Both the position numbers and the translations under genes were made by a program. DNA of 40,973 nt, from the NCBI GenBank assembly GCA_003833135.1, contig QZLH01000176.1, positions 18,207 through 59,179 on the forward strand. The letters are read 5' to 3'. Of the stretch, positions 22,180 through 32,884 are shown in pieces. Origin of the DNA: Oehlia diaphana. Its lineage: Eukaryota; Glomeromycota; Glomeromycetes; Glomerales; Glomeraceae. The notes below the pieces were generated by a model that saw nothing but the letters and a program-made list of their open reading frames with translations, had not been told where the DNA came from and did no database searches. Each line of letters begins with the position of its first letter. Position 1 is the stretch's first letter.

Positions 22180-23681
22180 CTAATATTCTTTAACAACAAC
22201 ATGAAAAACTTCATAATCTTCTACATTAAAATTTTTTGGTATATTAATATCAGGATAAGTATATGAAAGACTCATCCATTTACCATCATTTAAACAAATT
22301 AAATCACAACCACCACCAAATGCTGGACCACAATCTGGTTCACTATATATTGAATGATTTTTAAATTTACTATAACCTACTTTTCCACTTTGAAGATCAT
22401 TCATATCAGTAAATGAGAATATAAAACTATCTTTTGTTGATTGAAATTTTTCACAATTTTCCCAAGAAAGAGGATTATAACCTCCAACTATTTTATTAGA
22501 ATCTACAAGTTTTGCTACAACAATCATATTACTCTTATTATCACATTTTTTATGAAATATTGAAGGAGCATTTCCATATTTACTAGCACGATAAATTAAT
22601 TCAAATTCATAAGGATTATTGGTTGTAGTATAATATGAATCATTTTTCTTTTCAATCCAATTAGAAAAAATAGCAAAATGATCGTCATTAATAATTGTAG
22701 TTGTCAATCTTGATGGTAAAAAGAAATCTTCATTTATTTCTTTTGATAAATAATATTGCATTATTTTATTTTTATAATCATCCGGTAATATATTTTCATA
22801 AGGATAAATCTTATCATAAAATTCTTCAGAGCCAATATCTTGAAATCTAATCAATGGTATCAAATCATTTAAAGTATTTTTCATCATCTTAATATCTTGT
22901 TGAGTCCATTTACTAAGATCAGAATCAATATTAGGATTTTGTGCATATGCCCATTTGATTAAATTATTCCAAATTTCAATTTCATCCAATAAAATATTTT
23001 TTTGATTTAAAATATTCAAAAGAATTTTTGATGATAATTTTAAGAAAAATTCTTTTTTAAATAAAAGATTTGGATTTTTACAAATTATTTTTAAACAAGA
23101 TTTTTGTAAAATTTCAAATGATTCATCATTATTATTACAAAGTTCAAATAATTCTATTAAATTATTTTGAACAAATTCTTTTTGATTATTAATTAAATAT
23201 TCTTGAATATGATCTGATAAAGATTGTAATTCTAATTCTTTTACGGATATTAATAATTTTATAATATCGGTTCCATTTTCTGTAGTTAAATCAATTTGTC
23301 CACAATATAAAAATCTATAATTAAATTTATAAATAAAGTTATTAAAAAAAAAAAAACAAAATAATTTATTATAAAAATAATTTTTAAAATCAATAATTTT
23401 AATCTTATAATTTACCTGATAATCTTGTTTAAATTTTCTAATGTAACGTTAGGTATCTTTAAAAAATATTTTTCATTCTCTTTTTTCACCAAATTATTTG
23501 AAAAAGCGGTTCGAAAATAATTTGAATGACAACAAAGAATTATAGAATGTACGTGTATTTCTTGAATATTTAATTCCTCCCCTGAATAAATTATCATATC
23601 ATAATTTTCTTTGGATTCTAATAAATTTTCGAGATTTTTCACTCGTTCTGATAAAATTTTTTTTTCCATTTTTTTTTCCAT
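22180..23681 (-). CDS. BTB-BACK-TLDc domain protein 2
   Basis: Exons 23681-23416 and 23314-22180 with a 101-nt intron (GTAAAT...ATTATAG), phase 2, give 466 residues. The split codon AG|A joins NLNKIIR to FLYCGQIDL, exactly where the paralogs are split. BTB spans about 25-120 (YDMIIYSGEELNIQEIHVHS), BACK about 125-265 (one repeat unit, then IWNNLIKWAYAQN), TLDc about 292-466 (ELIYRASKYG, KCDNKSNMI, IVGGYNPLSW, TKDSFIF, FGGGCDLI, DYEVFHV). The head MEKKMEKK is a small Lys/Glu duplication; the second Met could also serve as start. It is the most diverged of the four (KSNMI in place of KGATI). Intact. Role as inferred for the family: a cullin-3-type adaptor carrying a TLDc module. Confidence 0.92.
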
Positions 23682-24585
23682 TTTTTTTTTTTCAAAAGAA
23701 AAATAAAATAAAAAATAAAAAGGATTTAGAGGAAAAAAATTCGAAAATTTATAAAATTTTAAATTTTATAAATTTTATTTTTATTAATAATCGTTATAGC
23801 GTGATCGTGTGATCGTGTGAATACAATATGACAAATGATTAATTACAAATGACTGTAGTACTTGTCAACATTATTGATAATTCTTGTTAATAATTGGATA
23901 AAAAAAGAATCTATATCGGTCATCGTCAAAAGTTAATTATTTTATTGTTTTTATTCATTGATTTTTTATAATTAATATTCTTTTTAATAAATGACAAAAA
24001 TCAACTAAAATTGGTGAAATCTCATTGAATTGAATTGCAATGCTCAATTTGTAATACAAACATTTTTTTTGTACAATGCCTGTAAATCTATTTGAAATTT
24101 GTGAATCATTCGAAAGTTCCAACGTATTTTTACGTATTTTGGTCATTTGACATAAACAAAACATAATATGTGTAACCGCGAACACAAATATTTGTTACGA
24201 TAAATAAACTATATCTGATTTATATATTTTTACTGCGCAGTATATAAAATCAATTCAATAAGGTCGAAGCGAAGGAAATTATATTTTAGAAGTTTGAATG
24301 AAAATTTATATCACTTAATGATGATTTTCATTTATTACATCACGTTACATTAAATTACAAAAAAAACCACAATTTTTTTTAAAAAATCTTCTAATCTTAT
24401 TACGGTCCTCACTCACTAAATATTAAAAAAAAAAATCGTCATCTTGTTTTACAGGATTTATTTATTGTTGTCATGTTCTACTACAAGTTTTATGGACTAG
24501 TTATAATTTATTTAAAGAAACTTCACATATTTCATATTCATTTTTAATTTATATTAGAGACTTCTCGTGAATAAAGTTATGTACA
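23682..24585. other. Upstream region of TLDc gene 2
   Basis: Holds the presumed promoter. A direct repeat GTGATCGTGTGATCGTGTGA lies at about 23800-23820. The 76-residue minus frame at 23955-24185 shows no motif and is not called. Confidence 0.4.
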
Positions 24586-24587
24586 GT

Positions 24588-24682
24588 ATAATAGTTATTT
24601 CACGGGGAGTCATGAATATCAATGATTTTCAAGGCTGCGCCGTGAAAATCATGGTATTTATGCGACACGTGAAATAACTCTG
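24588..24682. repeat. Nested hairpin repeat (TTTCACG family), copy 1
   Basis: Outer arms GTTATTTCACG and CGTGAAATAAC enclose inner arms ATCAATGATTTTCA and TGAAAATCATGGTAT around GGCTGCGCCG. A related sequence in inverted orientation lies at 37510-37580. Probably a small non-autonomous element. Confidence 0.65.
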
Positions 24683-24821
24683 TGCTATTTCAAATTTGTT
24701 AGATGGGTCAGAAGATGATATGGTTTATGAAGAAATAGTCAAATTAATTGCAGAAATTGAAGATGAAAATTTAGACGAAATAGATGATAGTACTGAAAAA
24801 TTGTTAACAATTAAAAAATAA
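24678..24821 (+). other. Short acidic open frame, possible 3' end of a lost gene
   Basis: After the hairpin an open frame of about 47 codons reads LLDGSEDDMVYEEIVKLI and continues Glu/Asp-rich to a TAA at 24819. Composition looks coding, but it has no ATG of its own upstream and is cut off by the hairpin. It may be a truncated C-terminus. Confidence 0.25.
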
Positions 24822-25285
24822 AGAATTTTTATCAATATATTTTCTTAATTAATTGTAATAGGCCGTGTATTTACAACTCTGCCACAAGTTACAAGTTGCA
24901 AAACTATTATTTTCTACGAAAAATTAAAAAAAGTAACATTAATGAAGCTTCTTTAAACAAAATGCCAAAGTTCCCCTTTATAGTAGTACCTACTATGTTC
25001 CATTTTGATATCAGTATCAGTACTAAAGTCTATACACTAAAAAACTATTCCTACAAAAAATGTGTAAAATGAAACATTAATACCGTTTTTTTTAAGTAAA
25101 TGCGAAAGTCCTCCTTTTGTACTTACCACATTTCCGTTTTAAAGCTAAAGCCGTTCCCTATAAAGCCGTTTACTATAAAATTTAAAAGAATAAATATTAT
25201 AATAAAATATGGTACTGGTAATACTAATAAAAAAACAATTTACCAGTAGAAAAATATAATTTTTACATTTTACGTAGTTGCGCAC
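24822..25285. other. AT-rich spacer
   Basis: Contains two similar stretches of about 120 bp (CAAAATGCCAAAGTTCCCCTTT near 24960, AAATGCGAAAGTCCTCCTTTTG near 25100) that look like a diverged internal duplication. No gene. Confidence 0.35.
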
Positions 25286-25289
25286 TTTT

Positions 25290-25390
25290 CGATTTTCGGA
25301 GTGCTTATGGGGTGCTTATTTTTAATTTTTTACAAATGCTATTGCGAATCGACAGGGGTGCTTATTTTCACGATTTTACGGTATTCAGTT
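25290..25390. repeat. GGGTGCTTATTTTC repeat, copy 1
   Basis: GGAGTGCTTAT, GGGGTGCTTAT and GGGGTGCTTATTTTCACG, followed by ATTTTACGGTAT. The complement (ATACCGTA...TAAGCACCC) occurs at 38103-38131. Confidence 0.6.
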
Positions 25391-25429
25391 TGATGATCAT
25401 GTAATTATATACTTCGGACGCTCCAACGG

Positions 25430-25625
25430 TTCCTGTTTCCTAGTGATAGTAATAGTTCTGAAAGCCTCTACTCATTTTTTAAAATTTCTTTAAGATAGAA
25501 AAATAAAAAAGAGAAAGAAATATAAAATATACTACATTTGTTATATTTACATCCACTGAGCGGAATATTGTATACTATAAACCACTTTGCTATTGTGTAA
25601 ATGGCAGAGGATAACTTATAATGAG
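25430..25625. repeat. Dispersed repeat B, copy 1
   Basis: Matches 37797-37975 in the same orientation: GTAATAGTTC(T/C)(G)AAAGC, then TTTTTAAAATTT, then TATACTATAAA and the well-conserved TATTGTGTAAATGGCAG(A/G)GG. Confidence 0.6.
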
Positions 25626-25737
25626 AATAACAGCAGGTAACAGAGTATTAATTATATAAGATAATCTGCATTAAGTAACATAAATAGGGGAAATCGAAGA
25701 GAAAATAAAGTGGAGTATTTAGTTTTAGAATCAGATC

Positions 25738-25945
25738 TAGGAATGAATGGTCGGTCATGGTCGGTCATTGGTCGGTCATATCCAGTCAAGAAACTTTGAC
25801 CAACCGCTTACTGCTTTGGTTGACCATTGCTGTCCCATAATTATCATCTGTAAAAAGATTTGAACGCTACATAGAAAGTTATAAACATTTAAAATATAGT
25901 GTTGACCGACAATTTGACCGACTAACTTACTGTACGTTCTGACCG
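25738..25945. mobile_element. Degenerate GGTCGGTCA hAT-like MITE
   Basis: GGTCGGTCATGGTCGGTCA on the left and GGTTGACCATTGCTGTCCCA on the right (to ~25839) mimic the ends of the intact element at 40258-40570. Further GACCGACAATTTGACCGAC copies follow to 25945. No target duplication could be recognised, so this copy is old. Confidence 0.5.
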
Positions 25946-26537
25946 AAAATAAGTTAACTGAATTAAAATATTTTATTGTTTATATTTAAGAAATTGTAAC
26001 TTAAATTACAATTTATAATAAATTGCTTAATAATGACTAATCAAATGGTCAGGCAGAAGTCTTTGAACGAACCGATCTTTATTCTTATTTCTTTATTCCT
26101 TTTTTATTATATTCCAAACATTTATTATTGAACGTATTGAACACAACCATAATTTTTCAATTAGTCATACACTTATTATTTGCATATACTGTACATTCAT
26201 TTCTTAATTTTTTTATTATTAAAAGATTAATAAAAATTTGACACACTAAATAGTTTGACTATAATTTTGGTTGAACAATTTAATCAATTAACCAGCTTTT
26301 GAGAAGAATGCCTTAACCGTTAAACCATCTTAATTGGTTAATTATTAATATTAATTGAATCCAACCTCTAATTATCAAATGATTTTATAAAATGATTTTA
26401 TAATAAGAACAACTGCTGAACCACAAACTCTACTCATTATTTTGGAGGAATTTCTAGCATTGACATTTGAAATTTAAATAAAAATTTATTTAAATATAAA
26501 CAATATAAAATTCAATAAAAGTACTAATCTGAATAAC
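25946..26537. other. 3' region of TLDc gene 3
   Basis: AT-rich; a small inverted repeat (TTAATCAATTAACCA / TTGGTTAATTATTAA) at about 26280-26350. No gene. Confidence 0.35.
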
Positions 26538-28236
26538 CTATTTTTTAATAACTTGATATACTTCATAATTCTCTATTTGGAAATTTCCTGCTATATCAAT
26601 TTTAGGATAAGAACATTGAGTACTGCTACTATTCTGATTATAAGGATAAATTATTAAATCATGACCAGAACCAAATAATGGCCCATAACTTTGATGACTA
26701 TATAAAGCATTTCCATGATGTCCATCGTTAATATAACCTACTTTTGCAGTTTTAAGGTTATTTCTATCCGTAAATGAAAATATAAAACTGTCTTTTGTAT
26801 TCTTCCATCCATCATTTGAATTCCAATACAATGGATTATATCCACCAACTATTTGTTCTGAATTTTGAATTTTCGCTACAACTATAGTAGCTCCTTTGTT
26901 ATCACATTTAGCATGAAAAGTATTTACGGTATCACCATCCCTATTAGCACGGTAAAGTAAATTGAACTTATAAGGAATATAATGTGTATATTCCCTTTTG
27001 TCAATCCAACCTGCAAATATAGCAATATGTTTAGGCTGTATAATAGCAGAATCTATTTTAAGTTGTCTAGGAGGAGGTATATTAACGTTTGCTCGCCTAC
27101 TTGGTGTAATATGATACGTTAAGAGGTCATTAAGTAAATCTTTTGGCAGCAATTTCTTTAAAGGAAATATCTTATCAAGAAAATCTTCTGGAGACATACA
27201 ATAAAATCGAACTAAAGGAATAAATCTATGAAGAGTTCTTTCCATAATTCTAATTTCTTCATCATTCCATTTAGTGCTATCTTGCGAAATAGTAGGATTT
27301 TGTGCAAGTCCCCATTTCAATAAACTATTCCAAACATCAATTTCTTCCAAAATTAAATCATCCCTTTTTATAATCAACTCTAATAATGGTGCTTTTAAGT
27401 TAATAAATTTGTCAGAATTAAATAACATTCTAACAATTTTATCTAAATCTAAATCATTTCTTTTAAATAACAATTCTGATAATGGTTCTTTTAATTTATT
27501 AAATTTATCATAATTAGATAATATTCCGATAATTTCATCTAATTTTAAATCATTCCGTTTAAATACTGATTCTACTAATGGTGCTTTTAAGTTAACGAAT
27601 TTATCGGTTTCAAATAACATTTTAGGTTCTTTATAAATTTTTTCGAGACAAAAATTCCATAATTTTGTAAATGATTCACGTTGATAAATTGTTTCAAGAA
27701 TTTCTATAGTATTTTGATATAAGAAAGTTGATTGATTTTTAATTAAATAATCTTCAATTTGGGGAAATAAAGTACGAATATTAAGTTCATCTACTTCTAT
27801 TGAGAGTTTTATTAATTCAAACCCTTCTATCGCGGTCAAATCAATCCTTCCACAATAAATAAATCTGAAATATAAGCGAATTATATGAATATTAGTACAC
27901 AGTTTGGTGAATAAGTTAATATTAACGAGAGAAGTATATAAAAATTTTAAAATTTTCAAAAATAAGGCCATAATTATTTATATTTTATATTTACCTTAAA
28001 ATCATTTTAAATAATTTAGAGGAAATATCAGGTCTTTTAATAATGATTTTTCCATCCCTTCTTTCATTTTCTTCAGATAATTTTGTACAAAAATATTGAG
28101 ACCTGGTACTTAAAACAAGCGAATGCGCACGAATTTCCTCATTTCCATCAACACAAATAATAACATCGTAACCTTTTCCATTTTCAAGTAACTTCTCATA
28201 ATCATTAATAACTTCTTGCCAACATTCAAGAGACAT
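26538..28236 (-). CDS. BTB-BACK-TLDc domain protein 3, with three BACK-region repeats
   Basis: Exons 28236-27995 and 27864-26538, with a 130-nt intron (GTAAAT...TTTCAG) in phase 2, give 522 residues. BTB spans about 20-115 (YDVIICVDGNEEIRAHSLVL, then FIYCGRIDL across the splice). In the BACK region, three tandem 32-residue units occupy about 168-199, 200-231 and 232-263, each DKF..LK.PL.E...KR.DL.L.(E/K)I; the third runs into VWNSLLKWGLAQN. The TLDc domain is at about 353-522 (NLLYRANRDG, KCDNKGATI, IVGGYNPLYW, TKDSFIF, FGSGHDLI, NYEVYQV); the usual FGGG is FGSG. No lesions. It is the sister of the next TLDc gene and probably has the same general function, with a longer BACK helix array between the BTB and TLDc modules. 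Confidence 0.93.
27318..27605 (-). repeat. 96-bp in-frame tandem repeat, three copies, in TLDc gene 3
   Basis: Unit starts (the Asp codon of DKF) lie at 27605, 27509 and 27413, an exact 96-bp period. The units are diverged but clearly homologous. Confidence 0.9.
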
Positions 28237-28656
28237 CTTTTTGATTATTTACTTTTTTCAAAGTTTTAAAAAAAAAAAATTCTGAAATTTAAAAAAAAAA
28301 AGCTTTGAGAAAATTTATATTTTCACATGTTCATTGATTGCCAATTTTGTGTTGTACTACAAGGTGTTACGTTTCTCAAATATCTTGGCGTTGTCGATCT
28401 TTAAGATTGAAAATTATGGATGGTATCTCAGAATGTCACAAGGCTAAAGCTTTTATGATTACACTTCAAATAATACGTGGTATAGCAAAGCATGCGAAAT
28501 ATGAAATTATCCAACTAAATTAAGTATGGACATAAAATTAAAGGTTGATTTTAGAGGCTATTTTTGGTCTCATTCATAAATATTAACGAGTTTGTGAATG
28601 ACCGGTCGGATTAAGTTTTTTGATGAGAATTTCTTTATAAGCGAAATTACTAAGCA
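28237..28656. promoter_or_regulatory. Upstream region of TLDc gene 3, with a block shared with gene 4
   Basis: At 28328-28383, CATTGATTGCCAATTTTGTG and GGTGTTACGTTTCTCAA match 32963-33015 upstream of TLDc gene 4 (CATTGAGTGCCTATTTTGTG, GGTGTTACGTTGTTCAA). The blocks lie about 90 and 75 bp before the two start codons, so promoter DNA was duplicated with the gene. The 61-residue plus-strand frame here is not a gene. Confidence 0.5.
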
Positions 28657-30060
28657 TTTTTTTTTTTTTTTTTTTTTTTTTGTTAATAACGCGCACTTTC
28701 TTTTATTACATTAGAAACTAAATTACATATATTAAAAAGAAAATACAATAGACATAACTTTACTAAATTACTTGTTATTCTATTCACTAACCCGTTAAAG
28801 ACGGAAGCAGATGTCTAAACCCACTTGCTAAAACTAATCTAAGGACTATATGTAAATCTCTAGCAAATCTATGACATAATAGTATATTTAATATGTAAGT
28901 ATTTGAAACAAAATTGGAATAAAGTCTACAAAATTATTAAAAAGTTAGAAAAAATTTAAAAATAATCTCTTTTTTAATGATTGCAGTTCGTTCGAACATG
29001 AACGAGTCAAATGCTCGAATCAACTCCGCAATTCTAAGAACAAACTTGTCCTCACTTTTCCCATAGTTCCTTAATTTTCGTTGTAAATGTTGCCATAATC
29101 TTAATCACTGTCATTATCACGACTACCCTGTGTCATCATGATGCCTTTTCATAATTCCGTTTTCCGTATCTGTTTCAACTTCTTTGTCTTTTCTTTTGTT
29201 CCTGACCCTTCAGCACTTCCACTTATTTTTTGTGTTCTGCCACCAAATTCTTCATAAACCGCCTTAATCAGATCACTTTCATTGTTGAAATATATCAATA
29301 TGTATTTTTCTTGACAATTTCTCGAAATGGCCTCTGTATTTTTCTTTGAATGCCGCCAAACGATCTTGTGATAAGATTATCATGCCAGTTGTATCTTCGT
29401 ATTATTAGTAGTTCTTTCAGGGATAATTTAGAGTCAAATATTCTACAGAAATACATCCGATCGCTTTTGCGATAGCTATATTTGATCCACCATTTTTATA
29501 TATTGTTTCATATGCTTTGGTGAAATGAATCGTTGCTCTGCTGGTCTTGTATTTATATTAACGTTTGACAGAAAGTTTCTCTACGTGTCCCACTTTTTTT
29601 AGGCTTTCATATATTTCGTCATCTTTCCAGTATAAACTTTCCATTTCATTTTTTAATTTTTCAACAACTTTATTATGTTCTTGTTGATTTTCTTTTAATT
29701 TAACAACTTCTTCAAATAATTTTTCAATTATCTCAACTTTATTTAACAATTTCTGATTTATAATACTCAATTGTGTGATGAGGTGGCCAGAAAACCTGCA
29801 TAGGAAATTATTTTAACCGGTACCATCCATTCTTTGGTGTTTGTACCGCTGATCTTTTCTGATTGCTGCACTTCTAACGATGAATTCTAAGCATAAAATT
29901 CTTAAATTTGGAATATGAGGATCATCATGAATCACAGATGATAACACTGGCAAAATTGAATCATAATGCCGGCTGACATTATCAAATTCCAGATGCACCA
30001 GGTTTTATGCGAATGTTTTTTGATTTCTGAAATCTGGATATGGTTCGCTCTCAGTTTAAG
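28657..30060 (-). pseudogene. Probable processed retrocopy of an unknown gene, with an A tail
   Basis: On the minus strand, damaged coding blocks end in a 3' UTR-like region (28682-29130) and then 25 A's (28657-28681 as T on the plus strand), the shape of a retrotransposed mRNA. The blocks, 5' to 3': NLVHLEFDNVSRHYDSILPV...IPNLRILCLEF (~29860-30015, preceded by an in-frame TAA); a coiled coil KLLNKVEIIEKLFEEVVKLK...EKLKNEMESLYWKDDEIYES (29558-29770); ATIHFTKAYETIYKNGGSN (~29470-29540); IILSQDRLAAFKEKY...FEKL (~29300-29390); and a basic end, GSGTKEKTKKLKQIRKTEL (~29150-29210). Stops and frame changes lie between them. The family is unknown to me. No matching target duplication was found at the two ends, so the retrocopy reading is an inference. 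Confidence 0.45.
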
Positions 30061-31226
30061 AACGGTAAAATCCAATAAAACTGATGATTGTTGATATTGT
30101 TATCACTGTTCTGGCTTGAGTGATAACTAACGTTAAAAAATGTCAAATTAAACAGTTGTGACAAAAGGTCAAGAGTTACGATTATAAGTGTTTTGATAAG
30201 TTTATAACAAAATATAAAGGTATTATTAATAATTTTCAATAGAAAATTATAGGAGTCTTTTAAGAATGAAAATCTATTAAACAAATAATAACAAAATTTG
30301 AAAACAAAGAAAACTAACAATCAATAAAACTTCGGATAACACAATCTAAACTCACTGTTAGATCTACTCGGGTGTTAACAACTTTTATTCAAAAGAAAAT
30401 ATTGCCCTATATATGTTTGCATTTCACACATGACAGTTTGAACTTAATAATATTATTCCATTATACTAATATGATTGATCCATTGATTGTCCCAATTATT
30501 TGCAAAAAACCTTTCTATTACCATTTTGTATAAGTTCTATATGTCTATATGATTCGTCTACTATATTAATCTTGAGAAACTTCTCTAGCTAACTAATAAA
30601 GCAATTTTTCTAATGTTATAATGATTAATCTGATACATATAATTGAATATTTATGAGTCATAAGCAATAATAATACTAAAAGTAGTTAATTAATGTAAGT
30701 AACTAATAAAACTAAAATATATTATAAGAAAATGTTTCATATTGTAATAAACTCAGCAAGATTTCTGCGCACTATATCAGGTGACTTGTTCGATCTTCAA
30801 TTATTTCCATGGGTAACCCTAACAACAATTTTAAATAATTCTATCTTAAGTAAAAATTTTGGTAACAATATTATAAAGTGTAAGTTTCCACATTTTGCAT
30901 TATTCTGTCTAAATTATTAGTGCAATAAACCTTCTGAAAAATCAAAAAAGTAAGAGAGGAATTATGTCATAAATAATTGAAGTAAAATGACTTTTACAAT
31001 TCATAATTATATAATTTAATAATTAGTTTATTTTTTTTTATTAATTTATTGAAAAAATCTAAATATTCATTTTTTCAATGCGATTACTTTCATTTTATTG
31101 TAAATAAGTATTTTAAATGTTATTGACTGCCGACATTTGGCGGAAACATTAAAAAGGTAAGTATAGATCAAAATTCAAAAATATATGCATATCAACCAAC
31201 TTTGGATGTTTTAAATAGAATGTAAA
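30061..31226. other. Spacer 3' of TLDc gene 4
   Basis: AT-rich with two short frames (30051-30320 minus, hydrophobic; 30732-30920 plus) lacking recognisable motifs. No gene is called. Confidence 0.4.
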
Positions 31227-32884
31227 TTATTTTCTAACAACTTGAAATACTTCATAATTCTCCATGGTAAAAATTTTATATTGAGATGATTTATCATAAT
31301 TTTCTGGCGCATCAATTTTAGAATAAGAATACGAATTATAAATTCCCCAAGTATTATTATTATTATTGTAATTAACATATTGAAATAAATCATGACCACC
31401 ACCAAAACTTGGTCCATAACTTTGGTTACAATATATAGAACTTCCATGTTGTCCATCTTTAATATAACCTACTTTTGCAGTTTGAAGGTTATTTCTATCC
31501 ATAAATGAGAATATAAAACTGTCTTTTGTGGTCTTGTAGTTATTATTTAAATCCCAAAAAAGTGGATTATATCCTCCAATTATATATTCCGAATTTTGAA
31601 TTTTTACTATAACTATAGTAGCTCCTTTGTTATCACATTTAGCATGAAAAGCTGCTGCTGTATTTCCATCCTTACTAGCACGATATAGTAAATCAAACTT
31701 ATAAGGAGTATTCATTACATTATAATGGAAATTTTCCTTTTTATCAATCCAACTTGCAAATATAGAAAGATGTTTAGGCTGAATAATAGCAGAATCATCA
31801 AATTTCGGTTTTCTAGAAGGATGTAAATCAATATTTGTTCTTCTATCTGGCATAATATGAAAAGTCAAAAGACTATTAACTAAGTCTATTGGCAGTAAGT
31901 GTTTCAAAGGATATATCTTATCAAGAAAATCTCCTGGTGGCATATCATAAAATCGAACTAAAGGAATAAATCTATGGAGAGTTCTTTCCATTATTTTAAT
32001 TTCTTCATCATTCCACCTAGTGCTATCTTGTGATATAGAAGAATTTTGTGCAAGACCCCATTTTAATAAACTATTCCAAACAATAATTTCCTCCAAAATT
32101 AAGTCATCCCGTTTTAAAATTAATTCTAATAATGGTGCTTTTAATTTAATAAATTTATCAGAATTAAATAAAATTATAACAATTTCATCTAAATTTAAAT
32201 CATTTCGTTTAAATACCGATTCTATTAATGGTGCTTTTAAGTTTACAAATTTATCAGCTTCAAATAATATTTTAGGTTCTTTATAAACTTTATCAATACA
32301 AAAATTCCATAAATTTGTGAATGATTCACGTTGATAAATTGTTTCAAGAGTTTCTACAGCATTTTGATGTAAGAATGTTGACTTATTTTTAATTAAATAA
32401 TCTTCAATTTGAGGAAATAAAGTACGAATATTAAGATCATCTACTGCTATCGAGAGTTTTAATAATTCGGGCCCTTCTAATGTGGTTAAATTAATCCTTC
32501 CACAATAAATGAAACTGAAATATAAGAGAATTAATTTAGTTTACATGATTAGAATAAATTAATAAATATCAAAAAGGAATGAGGAAATGTATGAAAATTT
32601 CAAAAAATTAAGATAAATTTTTTTTAATTTTATACATACCTTAAAATCATCTTAAATAATTTAGAAGGAATATCAGGTTTTTTAAAAATGATTTTTCCAT
32701 CTTTTTTTTCAACATTTTCTTTAGATAATTCTGTACAAAAATATTGAGACCTGGTACTTAAAACAAGTGAATGAGCACGAATTTCTTCATTTTCACTTGC
32801 ATAAATGATAACGTCGTATCCTTTTCCATCTTGAAGCAATTTTTCATAGTCATTAGCAACTTCTTGTAAACATTCAAGAGACAT
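31227..32884 (-). CDS. BTB-BACK-TLDc domain protein 4, with two BACK-region repeats
   Basis: Exons 32884-32640 and 32514-31227, with a 125-nt intron (GTATGT...TTTCAG) in phase 2, give 510 residues. BTB spans about 20-115 (YDVIIYASENEEIRAHSLVL; FIYCGRINL follows the splice). The BACK region has two tandem 32-residue units at about 169-200 and 201-232, then VWNSLLKWGLAQN. TLDc covers about 323-510 (DLLYRASKDG, KCDNKGATI, IIGGYNPLFW, TKDSFIF, FGGGHDLF, NYEVFQV) and contains an Asn run and an insertion near the C-terminus absent from gene 3. Intron position, first-exon sequence and promoter show that genes 3 and 4 arose by tandem duplication. The splice codon AG|T gives Ser where the paralogs have Arg or Lys. 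Intact. Confidence 0.93.
32064..32255 (-). repeat. 96-bp in-frame tandem repeat, two copies, in TLDc gene 4
   Basis: Asp codons of the DKF units start at 32255 and 32159, again exactly 96 bp apart, homologous to the three units in TLDc gene 3. Confidence 0.9.

Noticed and set aside
27274..27513. Plus-strand open frame opposite the BACK repeats of TLDc gene 3, with a similar one at 32020-32286 opposite gene 4
   Set aside because: The two look conserved only because the minus-strand coding sequence is conserved; they have no motif of their own.
28338..28523. 61-residue plus-strand frame upstream of TLDc gene 3
   Set aside because: Lies in the duplicated promoter block; the frame is not preserved in the matching block of gene 4.
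30051..30320. Hydrophobic minus-strand frame of 89 residues
   Set aside because: Phe/Leu/Asn content is what AT-rich DNA gives by chance; no upstream signal or family match.
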